DNA of 19,428 bases from JACQXX01 sp964639175. GTDB taxonomy: Bacteria > Acidobacteriota > Blastocatellia > Chloracidobacteriales > Chloracidobacteriaceae. The DNA is taken from assembly GCA_964639175.1 (NCBI GenBank), contig CAZXCE010000077.1, positions 1 to 19,428 of the forward strand. Reading direction: 5' to 3'. The translations under genes were made by a program, and so were the position numbers. Below are positions 7,130 to 14,472 of this stretch, piece by piece. Every line of letters starts with the position of its first letter. The stretch's first letter is position 1. The notes beneath the pieces were generated by a model. It did not search any database. It was not told where the DNA came from and saw nothing but the letters and a program-made list of their open reading frames with translations.

Positions 7130-10100
7130 CTATCGGTGAACCGGCATGGGCTTCCATTCACCTTGTAATTGAAACGCCGCCCAGTAGTACGGAAACCGCC
7201 GTGTGCCTTTCCCAGCCAGTTCAAGCTGGGCCTGGCGAAGCGCCGCCGCCGGTGAAAGGCGTTTGGGGCCGAGGATTGCGGCATAAAACCGCTTCATCAA
7301 TTCAGCCGTGGCACTGTCATCCACCATCCACAGCGACGAAACGACCCGTGGGGTGCCGGCATACATAAAACCACGGGTCAGGCCAATGATCCCTTCACCT
7401 TTAATTTCTTTGCCCAACCCGGTCTGGCAGGCCGAGAGCACCACCAGATCTGATTGAAGCTGGAGATTGTACACATCCGTCAGCCGTAGATAGCCATTTT
7501 GCGATTCGCCGCGGGGTGTGACCAGCGAGAACACCAGGCCGGAAATTTCAGGAACCGTGGTGTTGACGATGCCATGGGTTGCAAAGTGAATGATCTGGTA
7601 ATCGGCAAGCGCTGGACTCTGAACGCTGGGGAGGTTTGCCTTGAAGTCAAGCGCCAGGGAGAATTGATCCGGGGCCACCAGCGAGGTAATTCCCAGCGCC
7701 TCCTGCCGGGAAAATACCAGCCGCTTGAGCGTTGACAGGTCAATTCGGCGACTGACGGGCTGTTCAAGACTGACCGGTGCCACTGCCGGGACAGGCTCGG
7801 GTTTCACGGGGGTGACCCGGACATCAGTGGGTTCAAAAACCGGATCGGCAAAGATGGCGATATGCTTTGACGGTTGGTGCCGCTCACCAAAATCGGTGCG
7901 CAACAAACCAATCACTGAGGCTGATGGTAAGTTGATCAGTTCAAAATCCTGAATGAGCGGAACCGGCAATGAGGTTGCCTTTGCGGGCACCCGCTCAGAT
8001 GTGATCCATCGTGGAAGAGCCGTAAATGGAACATAATTGAGCGCCCCATCGGGAACAATGATGAGCCGTTTTTTGGTGGCGGGGAGCTTTAAACCATGAA
8101 ACAGCATGTCACTCAACCGGGCAGCCGCTTTCCAATACTCAGTATCAGCCTGCGCAATCCGTTCAAGCCGTTCAAGCGAAGTCCCGGTCATTTTGGCCTG
8201 ACGGGTGGTCAGCAGTTCATAGACCGTGCGGGCCAGCGTTTCGATTTCTGCCTGATTGGGCAATGATTTTGACTCAATTCCAGTTGTGGTCAAAACCCAC
8301 ACATAACTCCTTTCTTTCCCAAGTGAAAATTCGACCAGAGCTGAGTCGGCATCAAGAATATTTTTTTGGAGCGAATCGACCGTAACTCCTTGAGGCTGGG
8401 TTAACTGGGCATAGCGTGGGCTTTGACGACGAATTTCGGTCTGGGTTTGTTGATACTGGTCTGCCACAGATCGAAGTTCTTGCTCAATCGTTTCAATTTG
8501 CTCGTGTGGAGCATGCTGCTGGGTCAACTGCTGGAGTTCGATGGCTTTTGCATTAAACTGCGCTCGTTGATCACGCTCGCGCTCAAGCAATTCAGACGTA
8601 ACCCCCTGACGAATATCAACCCTGGCTTCGGTCAGCAATTCAGCCAGTGACCGGGCCCGAGTGTGGTCGCTAAACTCAAATGCCTGCCGGTTATAGCCTT
8701 TGGATGGATTCTGCTGGTGCATCCGCATCAGCAAATCAATGTGAAATTCATAATATTCGAGTTTTTTGCTCAACAGCTTACTGCGCGCCTGCTGGTCCTG
8801 AAAATTGGTGCGCAGTGATTCATTGATCTCAATCGCCTTCAGGCTGTTTTCAAGGGCGGCGGAGTAATTTTCAGCGTCGCGATCCAACACAGCCAGCCCC
8901 AGGTAACAAGACGCCACATTGTCGTGACTGAAGGTAGCCTGGCAGATCGGCAATGCCTTGAGAAAATTTTCCCGCGCACGGTCGGGTTGTTTCAGAGAGT
9001 AGGCGACATTGCCCAGTCGCACAAAGGTGTGGCCCTCGCCATACCGATCCCCGACACGCTGCCAGAGGCTCAGAATCGTTTCATACTGAGCCAGCGCCTT
9101 TTCATAGTCACCAAAATAGCTCAGGGCGGTGGCATAATTCGTCCGCAAATAACACTCGAACCGCTTGTCCGGAAACGTTTGAACCTGGGCAATGACTTTT
9201 TCGGAAAGGTCAAGCGCTTTTCGATCTTTGTAATATCCAACCATCAAATTGATTTTATGGTTAATGGCCTGGATTTGATAGATTGGATTCGGGTTCCCGT
9301 CAAAAGCCAGGAGAGACTGGTCATTATAATCCATTGCCTTTTCATAATCGCCAGTTTCAACGGCCAGCAGGCTCAGATTATAGAGGATGTTGCCTTCGTT
9401 TATTTTTGATTTGAGCTGGCGAGCCGATGCTAACAAACCGTGAAACTGGTCTGAGGCTGTTTGATATTCGCCTTTGCGTAAAGCAATCACAGCAATCCCC
9501 ACCTGATTATTGAGGATGTTCAGCGTTGATTTGATTTTGGTAAAACAGTCAACTGCTTTGAGACGAAAGTGAAGACTTTGATCCAGATCCCCAAGGGCAA
9601 AATAAATTTCCGCCAGTTGCTCGTTTGCCGTTCCTTCGAATTCAGGCACTTTGAATTCCTGAGCCAGCTTCAGGCCCTCGTGAAATACCTTCATACTGTG
9701 CGAGAGTTCGCCTCGATTGCGGAGGTGAATCCCATAATTGACGGTCAATGAGACAATATTTGCGGTAAACCCAAGCTCGCGGGCGACCTGAATGCCTTTG
9801 GCGGCCAGTTCATCCAGGTCAGTGTAATTTTCAAACGCGGTCCGATACGCCATCTCATAGGTATACACCAGAAGCTGAATATAACGGTCAGTCGAAGCCG
9901 CAAAGTCTTTTCGGGCTTTGAGGCAAGAGGCAAAGCATTTTTCTTTGTCACCCAACCGGAAATAGACCGCCGCCATGTTTAATGCGGTCTGGCGGGCGCC
10001 GGTCACATCTCCGGCCTGGATTCTCAGCGCCAGGGTTTCCTCATAGATCGGAATCGCCGCCGGCAATCCATCCAGATACTGGACCGCAATCGCCAGCAGG

Positions 10101-10720
10101 TTGGTCACGGACGCTTCAAAAAACGTATCGCCCAACTCATGAAACAATCTTTTGGCTTCTTTCAAGGCCGGAATCGCCGTTTTAACAAGGTTCAGATCGT
10201 GGGTTGGTCGCCACCGGTCACCTTCATTCATCAATTGAATGGCTCGAAACCAGTTCCGATCCTGGGCAGTTGCCTTTCGCACACTGACACTGGTCAGGCG
10301 ATAGGTGCCGCGCGGATAAAAATTGAGTTTGGGTGTGACCTGCAACTGATAAGTCCCGGCGGTTTCAGCCAGCCATAAAAATCGAAACCTGCAGCTTTCC
10401 CGATCCGGAATATTGTGTTTGAGGATCGTTTTTCCAGCCGGATCCAGAACCGTCATCACGACTTCGATAGTTTCTTCAACCACGTTCAGCTCAATACACT
10501 CACCAGCCCGAGCCTCCCACTGATAGACCTGAATTTCCTTTTTCTGAATCGTATTCGATTGATCCTGACCAGGCTTGAGTGCCGTCGGTGGTTTGGCCAG
10601 GATATCAGATTGAACCACTGTCAGTAGCGGGGTTGCGGCCAGAGCTGAGACAGCCGTCATCCAAACAACCCCATAGACACTGAGGATTGAACACCAGATC
10701 TTCAAATACTTCAAAAGCAT
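7130..10720 (-). CDS. Secreted TPR-CHAT domain protein (caspase-like protease fold)
   Basis: This is a large exported protein with a C-terminal CHAT domain, a caspase/separase-clan cysteine peptidase fold. The chosen start (ATG at 10720, 1196 residues) gives the signal peptide MLLKYLKIW...VSALA; an upstream in-frame ATG at 10786 would bury it. Residues about 40-150 look like a PPC-type beta-sandwich (YQWEARAGECIELNV to AGTYQLQVTP). Residues about 170-680 carry at least seven TPR-like helical pairs (for example GDYEKALAQYETIL). A charged coiled coil follows (about 710-780), then CHAT from about 800. The catalytic dyad appears intact: His1049 in HFATHG and Cys1098 in VLSACQTG. Known CHAT proteins cleave specific partners; the substrate here is unknown. 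The gene is divergent from a membrane Ser/Thr kinase gene. Confidence 0.9.
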   Translation of the reverse strand: MLLKYLKIWCSILSVYGVVWMTAVSALAATPLLTVVQSDILAKPPTALKPGQDQSNTIQKKEIQVYQWEARAGECIELNVVEETIEVVMTVLDPAGKTILKHNIPDRESCRFRFLWLAETAGTYQLQVTPKLNFYPRGTYRLTSVSVRKATAQDRNWFRAIQLMNEGDRWRPTHDLNLVKTAIPALKEAKRLFHELGDTFFEASVTNLLAIAVQYLDGLPAAIPIYEETLALRIQAGDVTGARQTALNMAAVYFRLGDKEKCFASCLKARKDFAASTDRYIQLLVYTYEMAYRTAFENYTDLDELAAKGIQVARELGFTANIVSLTVNYGIHLRNRGELSHSMKVFHEGLKLAQEFKVPEFEGTANEQLAEIYFALGDLDQSLHFRLKAVDCFTKIKSTLNILNNQVGIAVIALRKGEYQTASDQFHGLLASARQLKSKINEGNILYNLSLLAVETGDYEKAMDYNDQSLLAFDGNPNPIYQIQAINHKINLMVGYYKDRKALDLSEKVIAQVQTFPDKRFECYLRTNYATALSYFGDYEKALAQYETILSLWQRVGDRYGEGHTFVRLGNVAYSLKQPDRARENFLKALPICQATFSHDNVASCYLGLAVLDRDAENYSAALENSLKAIEINESLRTNFQDQQARSKLLSKKLEYYEFHIDLLMRMHQQNPSKGYNRQAFEFSDHTRARSLAELLTEARVDIRQGVTSELLERERDQRAQFNAKAIELQQLTQQHAPHEQIETIEQELRSVADQYQQTQTEIRRQSPRYAQLTQPQGVTVDSLQKNILDADSALVEFSLGKERSYVWVLTTTGIESKSLPNQAEIETLARTVYELLTTRQAKMTGTSLERLERIAQADTEYWKAAARLSDMLFHGLKLPATKKRLIIVPDGALNYVPFTALPRWITSERVPAKATSLPVPLIQDFELINLPSASVIGLLRTDFGERHQPSKHIAIFADPVFEPTDVRVTPVKPEPVPAVAPVSLEQPVSRRIDLSTLKRLVFSRQEALGITSLVAPDQFSLALDFKANLPSVQSPALADYQIIHFATHGIVNTTVPEISGLVFSLVTPRGESQNGYLRLTDVYNLQLQSDLVVLSACQTGLGKEIKGEGIIGLTRGFMYAGTPRVVSSLWMVDDSATAELMKRFYAAILGPKRLSPAAALRQAQLELAGKGTRRFPYYWAAFQLQGEWKPMPVHR

Positions 10721-10968
10721 AGCGTAATTGGATTTTGAGTAAAAATTTTGACCTTGCTGTGTGGACCTGCCCGAAATGTAGCACATGAAGAATAAAACGG
10801 AACCCCTATCTCATTGGACCAGCAAAAGGGGGAGTTTACCCAAACCGGGAATTGCGCTATCTTGTGCAGGCTGCTTCTCAATATCACTCACAACCAGGGC
10901 TAAACCTTTTCAATCCAGTAACCTGTTTCCTGAATTTTTTTGGTTACTTTATCGATTTATTCGATCAT
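10721..10968. other. Divergent intergenic region between the CHAT and kinase genes
   Basis: About 248 bp separate the two preferred starts. No clear Shine-Dalgarno precedes either ATG. The segment just before the kinase start (10930-10968) is AT-rich and promoter-like, but no confident -35/-10 pair was found. An in-frame TTG at 10852 could extend the kinase by 39 residues. No repeats were seen. Confidence 0.5.
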
Positions 10969-12711
10969 ATGGAACCAATCAATTTACTCAAAAACACGCT
11001 TCACTCTATTCCTGAAGACCTGCGGGCAGAGTACTTTCAGGAAGTGCTGTTTATTTACTTCAATCGGTTTCGAATCTTTTCAATATTCTGCCTGGTTGTT
11101 TTTATTCTGCTCCTGATCTTTTTTGATTTTCTCAACGTCTTCAAACTGCCTCCCGGACCGCTCCACACCACCTTTACCGGCCTGCATATCGTTGCCATTA
11201 TCGTATTTTCAGGGTTTTTACTGCTGGACCAGTTGAAAAAACCAGACTCATCACGTGATTTTCAACCACACCACAAAAATGGGCTTCTGGTAGTGTTCAC
11301 CTTCTCAGTTGTGGCGGTTCATATTTCATTTCTCATTTTTTTAATGCAGCGCGGAACTCCACTCATTTATTTTATTGGGTTAATGTTTCTCATTGTTGGC
11401 TTTCCCTGGATTGATAAATTTCCGCTCCTTCCGTTCCTGCTGACCTATCTTTGCTTTTTTGTATCCAATTTCTTTTATCTCAAAGCCGAATCGGTCATCG
11501 AAATAAACACCATGGGGTTTGTGGCCACCAGTCTGGCCTATATTTTTGCCCGGACCGTGACAGAACTTCGGGTTCAGAATTTCCTTGACCATCAAACCAT
11601 TCAGCGCCAAACCCAGGAACTCAACCAGAAGGTCGTGGAACTCAGTGCGGCCCACCGGGATGTAGCCGAGAAGAATGTCAAACTGGACCACCAGATCCAG
11701 GAAGTTAAGCGGATGAATCAAGAACTGGTGGCCTCGCAACAGCAGGCCAACCGGATTTTCTCAGCTCTGGCCGAAGCGCTGCCGGGAACAGTTCTGGACG
11801 GGAAATATCGGCTGGATGAAAAAATCGGCGCCGGTGGGTTTGGCGTTGTGTTTCGCGGCACACATCTACTGCTCAACCGTCCAATTGCCGTCAAAGTCTT
11901 TCGACCACCACCCGGCAACGATTCCGCCGAAGCCGTGGAACGCTTTCGACTTGAAGGGGTTTCGACCTCACGCATCAACCATCCCAATGCGGTGGCGGTC
12001 CTTGATTCCGGGATTTCCACCGAAGGCATTGCCTATCTGGTGATGGAGTTGCTGCAGGGGCATTCACTGGCCGATGAATTAAAACAAACTCCGACCCGGT
12101 CACTCCAAACCTGTATCCAATGGATGATCCCGGTGTGTCACGTTCTGGCCGAAGCCCATCGCGTCGGCATCATCCATCGCGACATTAAACCACCGAATAT
12201 TTTTCTTCACCGAACCAAAGAAGGCGAAATCGTCAAAGTTGTTGATTTCGGCATTGCCAAGCTTTCGGCTGAAGATACCGGCGATAAGATTAACCAGCTC
12301 ACCGCAACCGGAAGCTTCATCGGGACATTGACTTACATGGCGCCAGAACGAATGAGCCCCCAGCCATATGATGGGAAGGTTGATGTGTATAGCGTCGGGG
12401 TGATGATGTATGAACTGGTCTGTGGGAAAGTCCCCTTTCCATTGACGGCGGGCGGAGTTTACGGCGTGATTATGAAACACCTGAATGAAACGCCGCGTCC
12501 GCCTCGCGAAATCACGCCAAATGTTCCGGTGGAACTTGAAACCTTAATTCTGCAAACCCTTGATAAAGACCCGGAAAAACGACCCACGGCCGATGAACTG
12601 GCCGTGGCACTCGCTGAGCTGGCCACTCAGTTGCCGGAATCAACCTTTGAACTCTCAACTCCGAAAAAACCGGAAATCAGCCTTGGTGAGCAGGACACAT
12701 TGACGATCTGA
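10969..12711 (+). CDS. Membrane-anchored Ser/Thr protein kinase with six predicted N-terminal helices
   Basis: This 580-residue protein has an N-terminal membrane half and a cytoplasmic Hanks-type kinase at the C-terminus. Six hydrophobic segments lie between about residues 35 and 195. A coiled-coil linker (about 200-265, QTQELNQKVVELSAAHRDVAEKN) leads into the kinase (about 278-552). Kinase motifs are complete: glycine loop GAGGFGVV, AVKVF with Lys309, HRDIKPPN with Asp405, DFG at 426-428, GTLTYMAPE, and DVYSVGVMMYEL. It should therefore be active. This topology differs from PknB-type kinases, where the kinase is N-terminal and the sensor external. ATG 10969 (MEPINLLKN) is preferred; a TTG at 10852 is an alternative. 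The stop codon lies in a TGACA repeat. It is divergent from the CHAT gene; a shared pathway is inference. Confidence 0.92.
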   Translation: MEPINLLKNTLHSIPEDLRAEYFQEVLFIYFNRFRIFSIFCLVVFILLLIFFDFLNVFKLPPGPLHTTFTGLHIVAIIVFSGFLLLDQLKKPDSSRDFQPHHKNGLLVVFTFSVVAVHISFLIFLMQRGTPLIYFIGLMFLIVGFPWIDKFPLLPFLLTYLCFFVSNFFYLKAESVIEINTMGFVATSLAYIFARTVTELRVQNFLDHQTIQRQTQELNQKVVELSAAHRDVAEKNVKLDHQIQEVKRMNQELVASQQQANRIFSALAEALPGTVLDGKYRLDEKIGAGGFGVVFRGTHLLLNRPIAVKVFRPPPGNDSAEAVERFRLEGVSTSRINHPNAVAVLDSGISTEGIAYLVMELLQGHSLADELKQTPTRSLQTCIQWMIPVCHVLAEAHRVGIIHRDIKPPNIFLHRTKEGEIVKVVDFGIAKLSAEDTGDKINQLTATGSFIGTLTYMAPERMSPQPYDGKVDVYSVGVMMYELVCGKVPFPLTAGGVYGVIMKHLNETPRPPREITPNVPVELETLILQTLDKDPEKRPTADELAVALAELATQLPESTFELSTPKKPEISLGEQDTLTI

Positions 12712-12721
12712 CACAGTGACA
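12709..12721 (+). repeat. TGACA-N3-TGACA repeat overlapping the kinase stop codon
   Basis: TGACA occurs at 12709-12713 and 12717-12721, the same 8-bp period as at 532-552. The first copy supplies the TGA stop of the kinase gene. Confidence 0.55.
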
Positions 12722-12747
12722 CCATTCAGGATGGCCTCAAGTCAGTA

Positions 12748-12767
12748 CCACCCGCGTGAGCGGGTGG
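12748..12767. repeat. Perfect 8-bp hairpin with GTGA tetraloop (REP-like)
   Basis: CCACCCGC (12748-12755) and GCGGGTGG (12760-12767) flank a GTGA loop, a GNRA-type tetraloop in RNA. It is 37 bp after the kinase stop in a convergent gap. No T-run follows, so it is a poor intrinsic terminator. The preceding GTA and the GC-rich stem recall REP elements, but only one copy is visible and no RAYT transposase is present. Confidence 0.5.
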
Positions 12768-12824
12768 GTTGCCATTGCGATGAAGTTCCACTCTTGAAAA
12801 TTGGTTTACCCCGATAATGTCTCT

Positions 12825-12890
12825 TGTATTTCCCTTAGCCCTCAGCCCGATACCCTTAGCCCGATACCCTCAGCCCGATACCCTCAGCCC
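12825..12890 (+). repeat. Tandem 14-bp CCCTYAGCCCGATA repeat
   Basis: Three consecutive full units occur at 12839-12852, 12853-12866 and 12867-12880, and a partial unit at 12881-12890. They differ only by C or T at the fifth base. TGTATTTCCCTT precedes them. A related block with the same TGTATTTCC lead-in is at 14392-14429 and a degenerate one at 671-738. It lies between the convergent kinase and serine hydrolase genes. Confidence 0.75.
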
Positions 12891-12894
12891 AAGT

Positions 12895-12907
12895 TGTCAC
12901 TCTGTCA
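12895..12907 (-). repeat. Inverted copy of the TGACA-N3-TGACA repeat
   Basis: TGTCA occurs at 12895-12899 and 12903-12907, which reads as TGACA-GAG-TGACA on the minus strand. It is 11 bp from the serine hydrolase stop and faces the copy at 12709-12721 across the same convergent gap. Confidence 0.5.
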
Positions 12908-12917
12908 TCTGATCGCC

Positions 12918-14120
12918 TTATGGTTTCAAGCCTTTCCGGGTTTTTTTGGCAAACTTGCGGTCAACAGCCAGTTGCAGTTCAAACCCAAACATTTTTCCAT
13001 CCACATAAAACTCTTTGAATTCCTGGCGAGAGAGTTTGTGCAAAAAGATCACGGTGATTCGGGTCTTGTTTCCAAAATCGCCAGTGCGCGGAATGCAGTA
13101 CAGCGTGTCGGTCAAAACGCCGGCACCAAACGAGCCGCCTTTTTCACCCAGGGCCGCAAATCCCTGACGAATTTCTGGAATTTCCATTGGCCATTCCAGA
13201 TGCTTGCGAATCAACTGACAAACCACAGGTGAAACAAAGCGCCCGGAAAGCACTCGACTTAAAAGGGTTGTGTAATCTCGAACCGTCCCGTGCTCGGCCA
13301 GGGCATCAATGGCTTTGATTTCAATGGCCGGATTAAAGGTGCTGTTCCCGGCCAGTCGCCATTCAAATTCCGCCAGCTTCCAGACCGGGTCTTTAAACCG
13401 TTCTGTCAGGCGGAACACCTCGGCTCGAAAGACTTCCGGGCTTAACCCGGCCAGAAACTGGATTCTGGCTTCTGTGAGCGGGCCTGATTCGTGGCTTTCC
13501 CAGCTTAGACTCAATCCACAGGCAGTGAGCGGCAAATCCTGGCGGGTCATTCCAGCCAGTTCGACGGTGTCTGCCAGAAACTGATCTCCAAGTTTTTCAA
13601 TGAGATAATCAGGTGCGGCGTTATCACTAAACCGGATCATCACCGCCATCATCTGGTCGAGTGTCACAGTTTGGTGTGGATCGAGGGCAAAGCCATAGTC
13701 ATCTTGCGGGATTTTGAGCCAGGTTAAGGCTTCTGAATGTGCCCCGCCGTCTTCACCGGGTAAGTAATAGGCTTCCCAATCTGCAATCAGGACCGCCTCA
13801 TCAGAGGCAAGCAGCCCAAGAGAGACCGCCCGGGCATAGGCGGCCAGCAACAGAACTTTCTTGGTCGAAGCCAGCGGCAATCGCACATCAGGGTTATAGA
13901 AAACCGCTGGATCCTTCGCGTCAACCTCGCCATGTTCAGTCACGGTAAAACTGGCAACAGCCGTGGTTTCCGGGTGGGTTTGCAAATAAGAAAGGATCGG
14001 GTCCGGGCTGACGGGTTTGCCAGATTGCGCCAGGACTGGGGCACTTGAGCAGGTAAGGAACAGACACCCAGCAGCAAAAATCGAGAGCAGACAACCTGTT
14101 ATTTTGTTCACGAAAGGCAT
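12918..14120 (-). CDS. Exported serine hydrolase, class A beta-lactamase-like
   Basis: This 400-residue protein belongs to the penicillin-recognising serine hydrolase fold. A signal peptide runs to about residue 32 (cleavage near VLAQS), so it is probably periplasmic; a FAAGC stretch is only a weak lipobox. The active-site motifs are visible: SxxK as S85-T-K-K88 in PLASTKK, SDN at 165-167 in RFSDNAAP, and a third motif KGG at 327-329 in GEKGGSFG, where class A enzymes usually have KTG/KSG. At 400 residues it is longer than a true class A beta-lactamase (about 290), with an insert between the SDN and KGG motifs. A peptidoglycan, peptide or other ester/amide substrate is as likely as a beta-lactam. 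The start is supported by AGGAG 10 bases upstream. Its promoter should lie in the divergent gap to the sensor kinase gene. Confidence 0.87.
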   Translation of the reverse strand: MPFVNKITGCLLSIFAAGCLFLTCSSAPVLAQSGKPVSPDPILSYLQTHPETTAVASFTVTEHGEVDAKDPAVFYNPDVRLPLASTKKVLLLAAYARAVSLGLLASDEAVLIADWEAYYLPGEDGGAHSEALTWLKIPQDDYGFALDPHQTVTLDQMMAVMIRFSDNAAPDYLIEKLGDQFLADTVELAGMTRQDLPLTACGLSLSWESHESGPLTEARIQFLAGLSPEVFRAEVFRLTERFKDPVWKLAEFEWRLAGNSTFNPAIEIKAIDALAEHGTVRDYTTLLSRVLSGRFVSPVVCQLIRKHLEWPMEIPEIRQGFAALGEKGGSFGAGVLTDTLYCIPRTGDFGNKTRITVIFLHKLSRQEFKEFYVDGKMFGFELQLAVDRKFAKKTRKGLKP

Positions 14121-14235
14121 GATGGTCGAACTCCTGTAGATTGAATTTTTTTTGTTGACTTATCGTCGTGACACCATCCTATGGCGCTTTTGACCTGGAC
14201 ACATCGGCTCTGAGATGGAATTTTCGCGACCAAAA

Positions 14236-14255
14236 ACTCAGACTTAAGTCGGAGT
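14236..14255. promoter_or_regulatory. Near-perfect 20-bp palindrome, candidate operator
   Basis: The centre GACTTAAGTC is a perfect 10-bp palindrome. With the outer ACTC and GAGT the 20-bp dyad matches at 18 positions. It lies 217 bp upstream of the sensor kinase start. NarL-type regulators bind dyads, so autoregulation by the neighbouring response regulator is possible, but there is no direct evidence. Confidence 0.35.
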
Positions 14256-14391
14256 CAAAAATCATTCTGGAGACGGTGGTGAGACTGTTTCGTCACCGAT
14301 ACAATGGTGTCCTACCAGTTTGTCATCAGGAGTTCATACCAACCTGGAATGAAGCTATCGCATTTTTGAGAAGCGAAAGTGCTGATAAAAA

Positions 14392-14429
14392 TGTATTTCC
14401 TTCAGCCTTCAGCCCGATACCCTCAGCCC
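14392..14429 (+). repeat. CAGCCCGATA-type repeat block
   Basis: TGTATTTCCTTCAGCC is followed by a TTCAGCCCGATA unit and CCCTCAGCCC. It closely matches the block at 12825-12890, including the lead-in, but has fewer units. It ends 43 bp before the sensor kinase ATG. Confidence 0.7.
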
Positions 14430-14472
14430 CAAATGGGGTCAGTTTCCATTCTTCTTTTCTCAAGGGAGCCTT

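Larger units (their letters stand above)
14121..14472. other. Divergent intergenic region with a dyad and a CAGCCC repeat block
   Basis: This 352-bp gap between the serine hydrolase and the sensor kinase has no convincing gene. It holds a near-palindrome at 14236-14255, a repeat block at 14392-14429 and an AAGGGAG ribosome site just before the kinase ATG. No clear promoter pair was assigned. Confidence 0.55.

Noticed and set aside
7045..7368. A 107-codon plus-strand frame over the crcB leader and CHAT gene end.
   Set aside because: It lies antisense to the riboswitch leader and the CHAT coding region, with no family features.
10852..10968. Kinase start at the TTG at 10852, adding 39 residues.
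   Set aside because: TTG without a Shine-Dalgarno; the added residues look like noncoding sequence, and ATG 10969 starts just before the first conserved-looking helix. It cannot be fully excluded.
12839..12890. Possible CRISPR array because of regular short repeats.
   Set aside because: Units are only 14 bp, directly adjacent with no unique spacers, and no cas gene is present.
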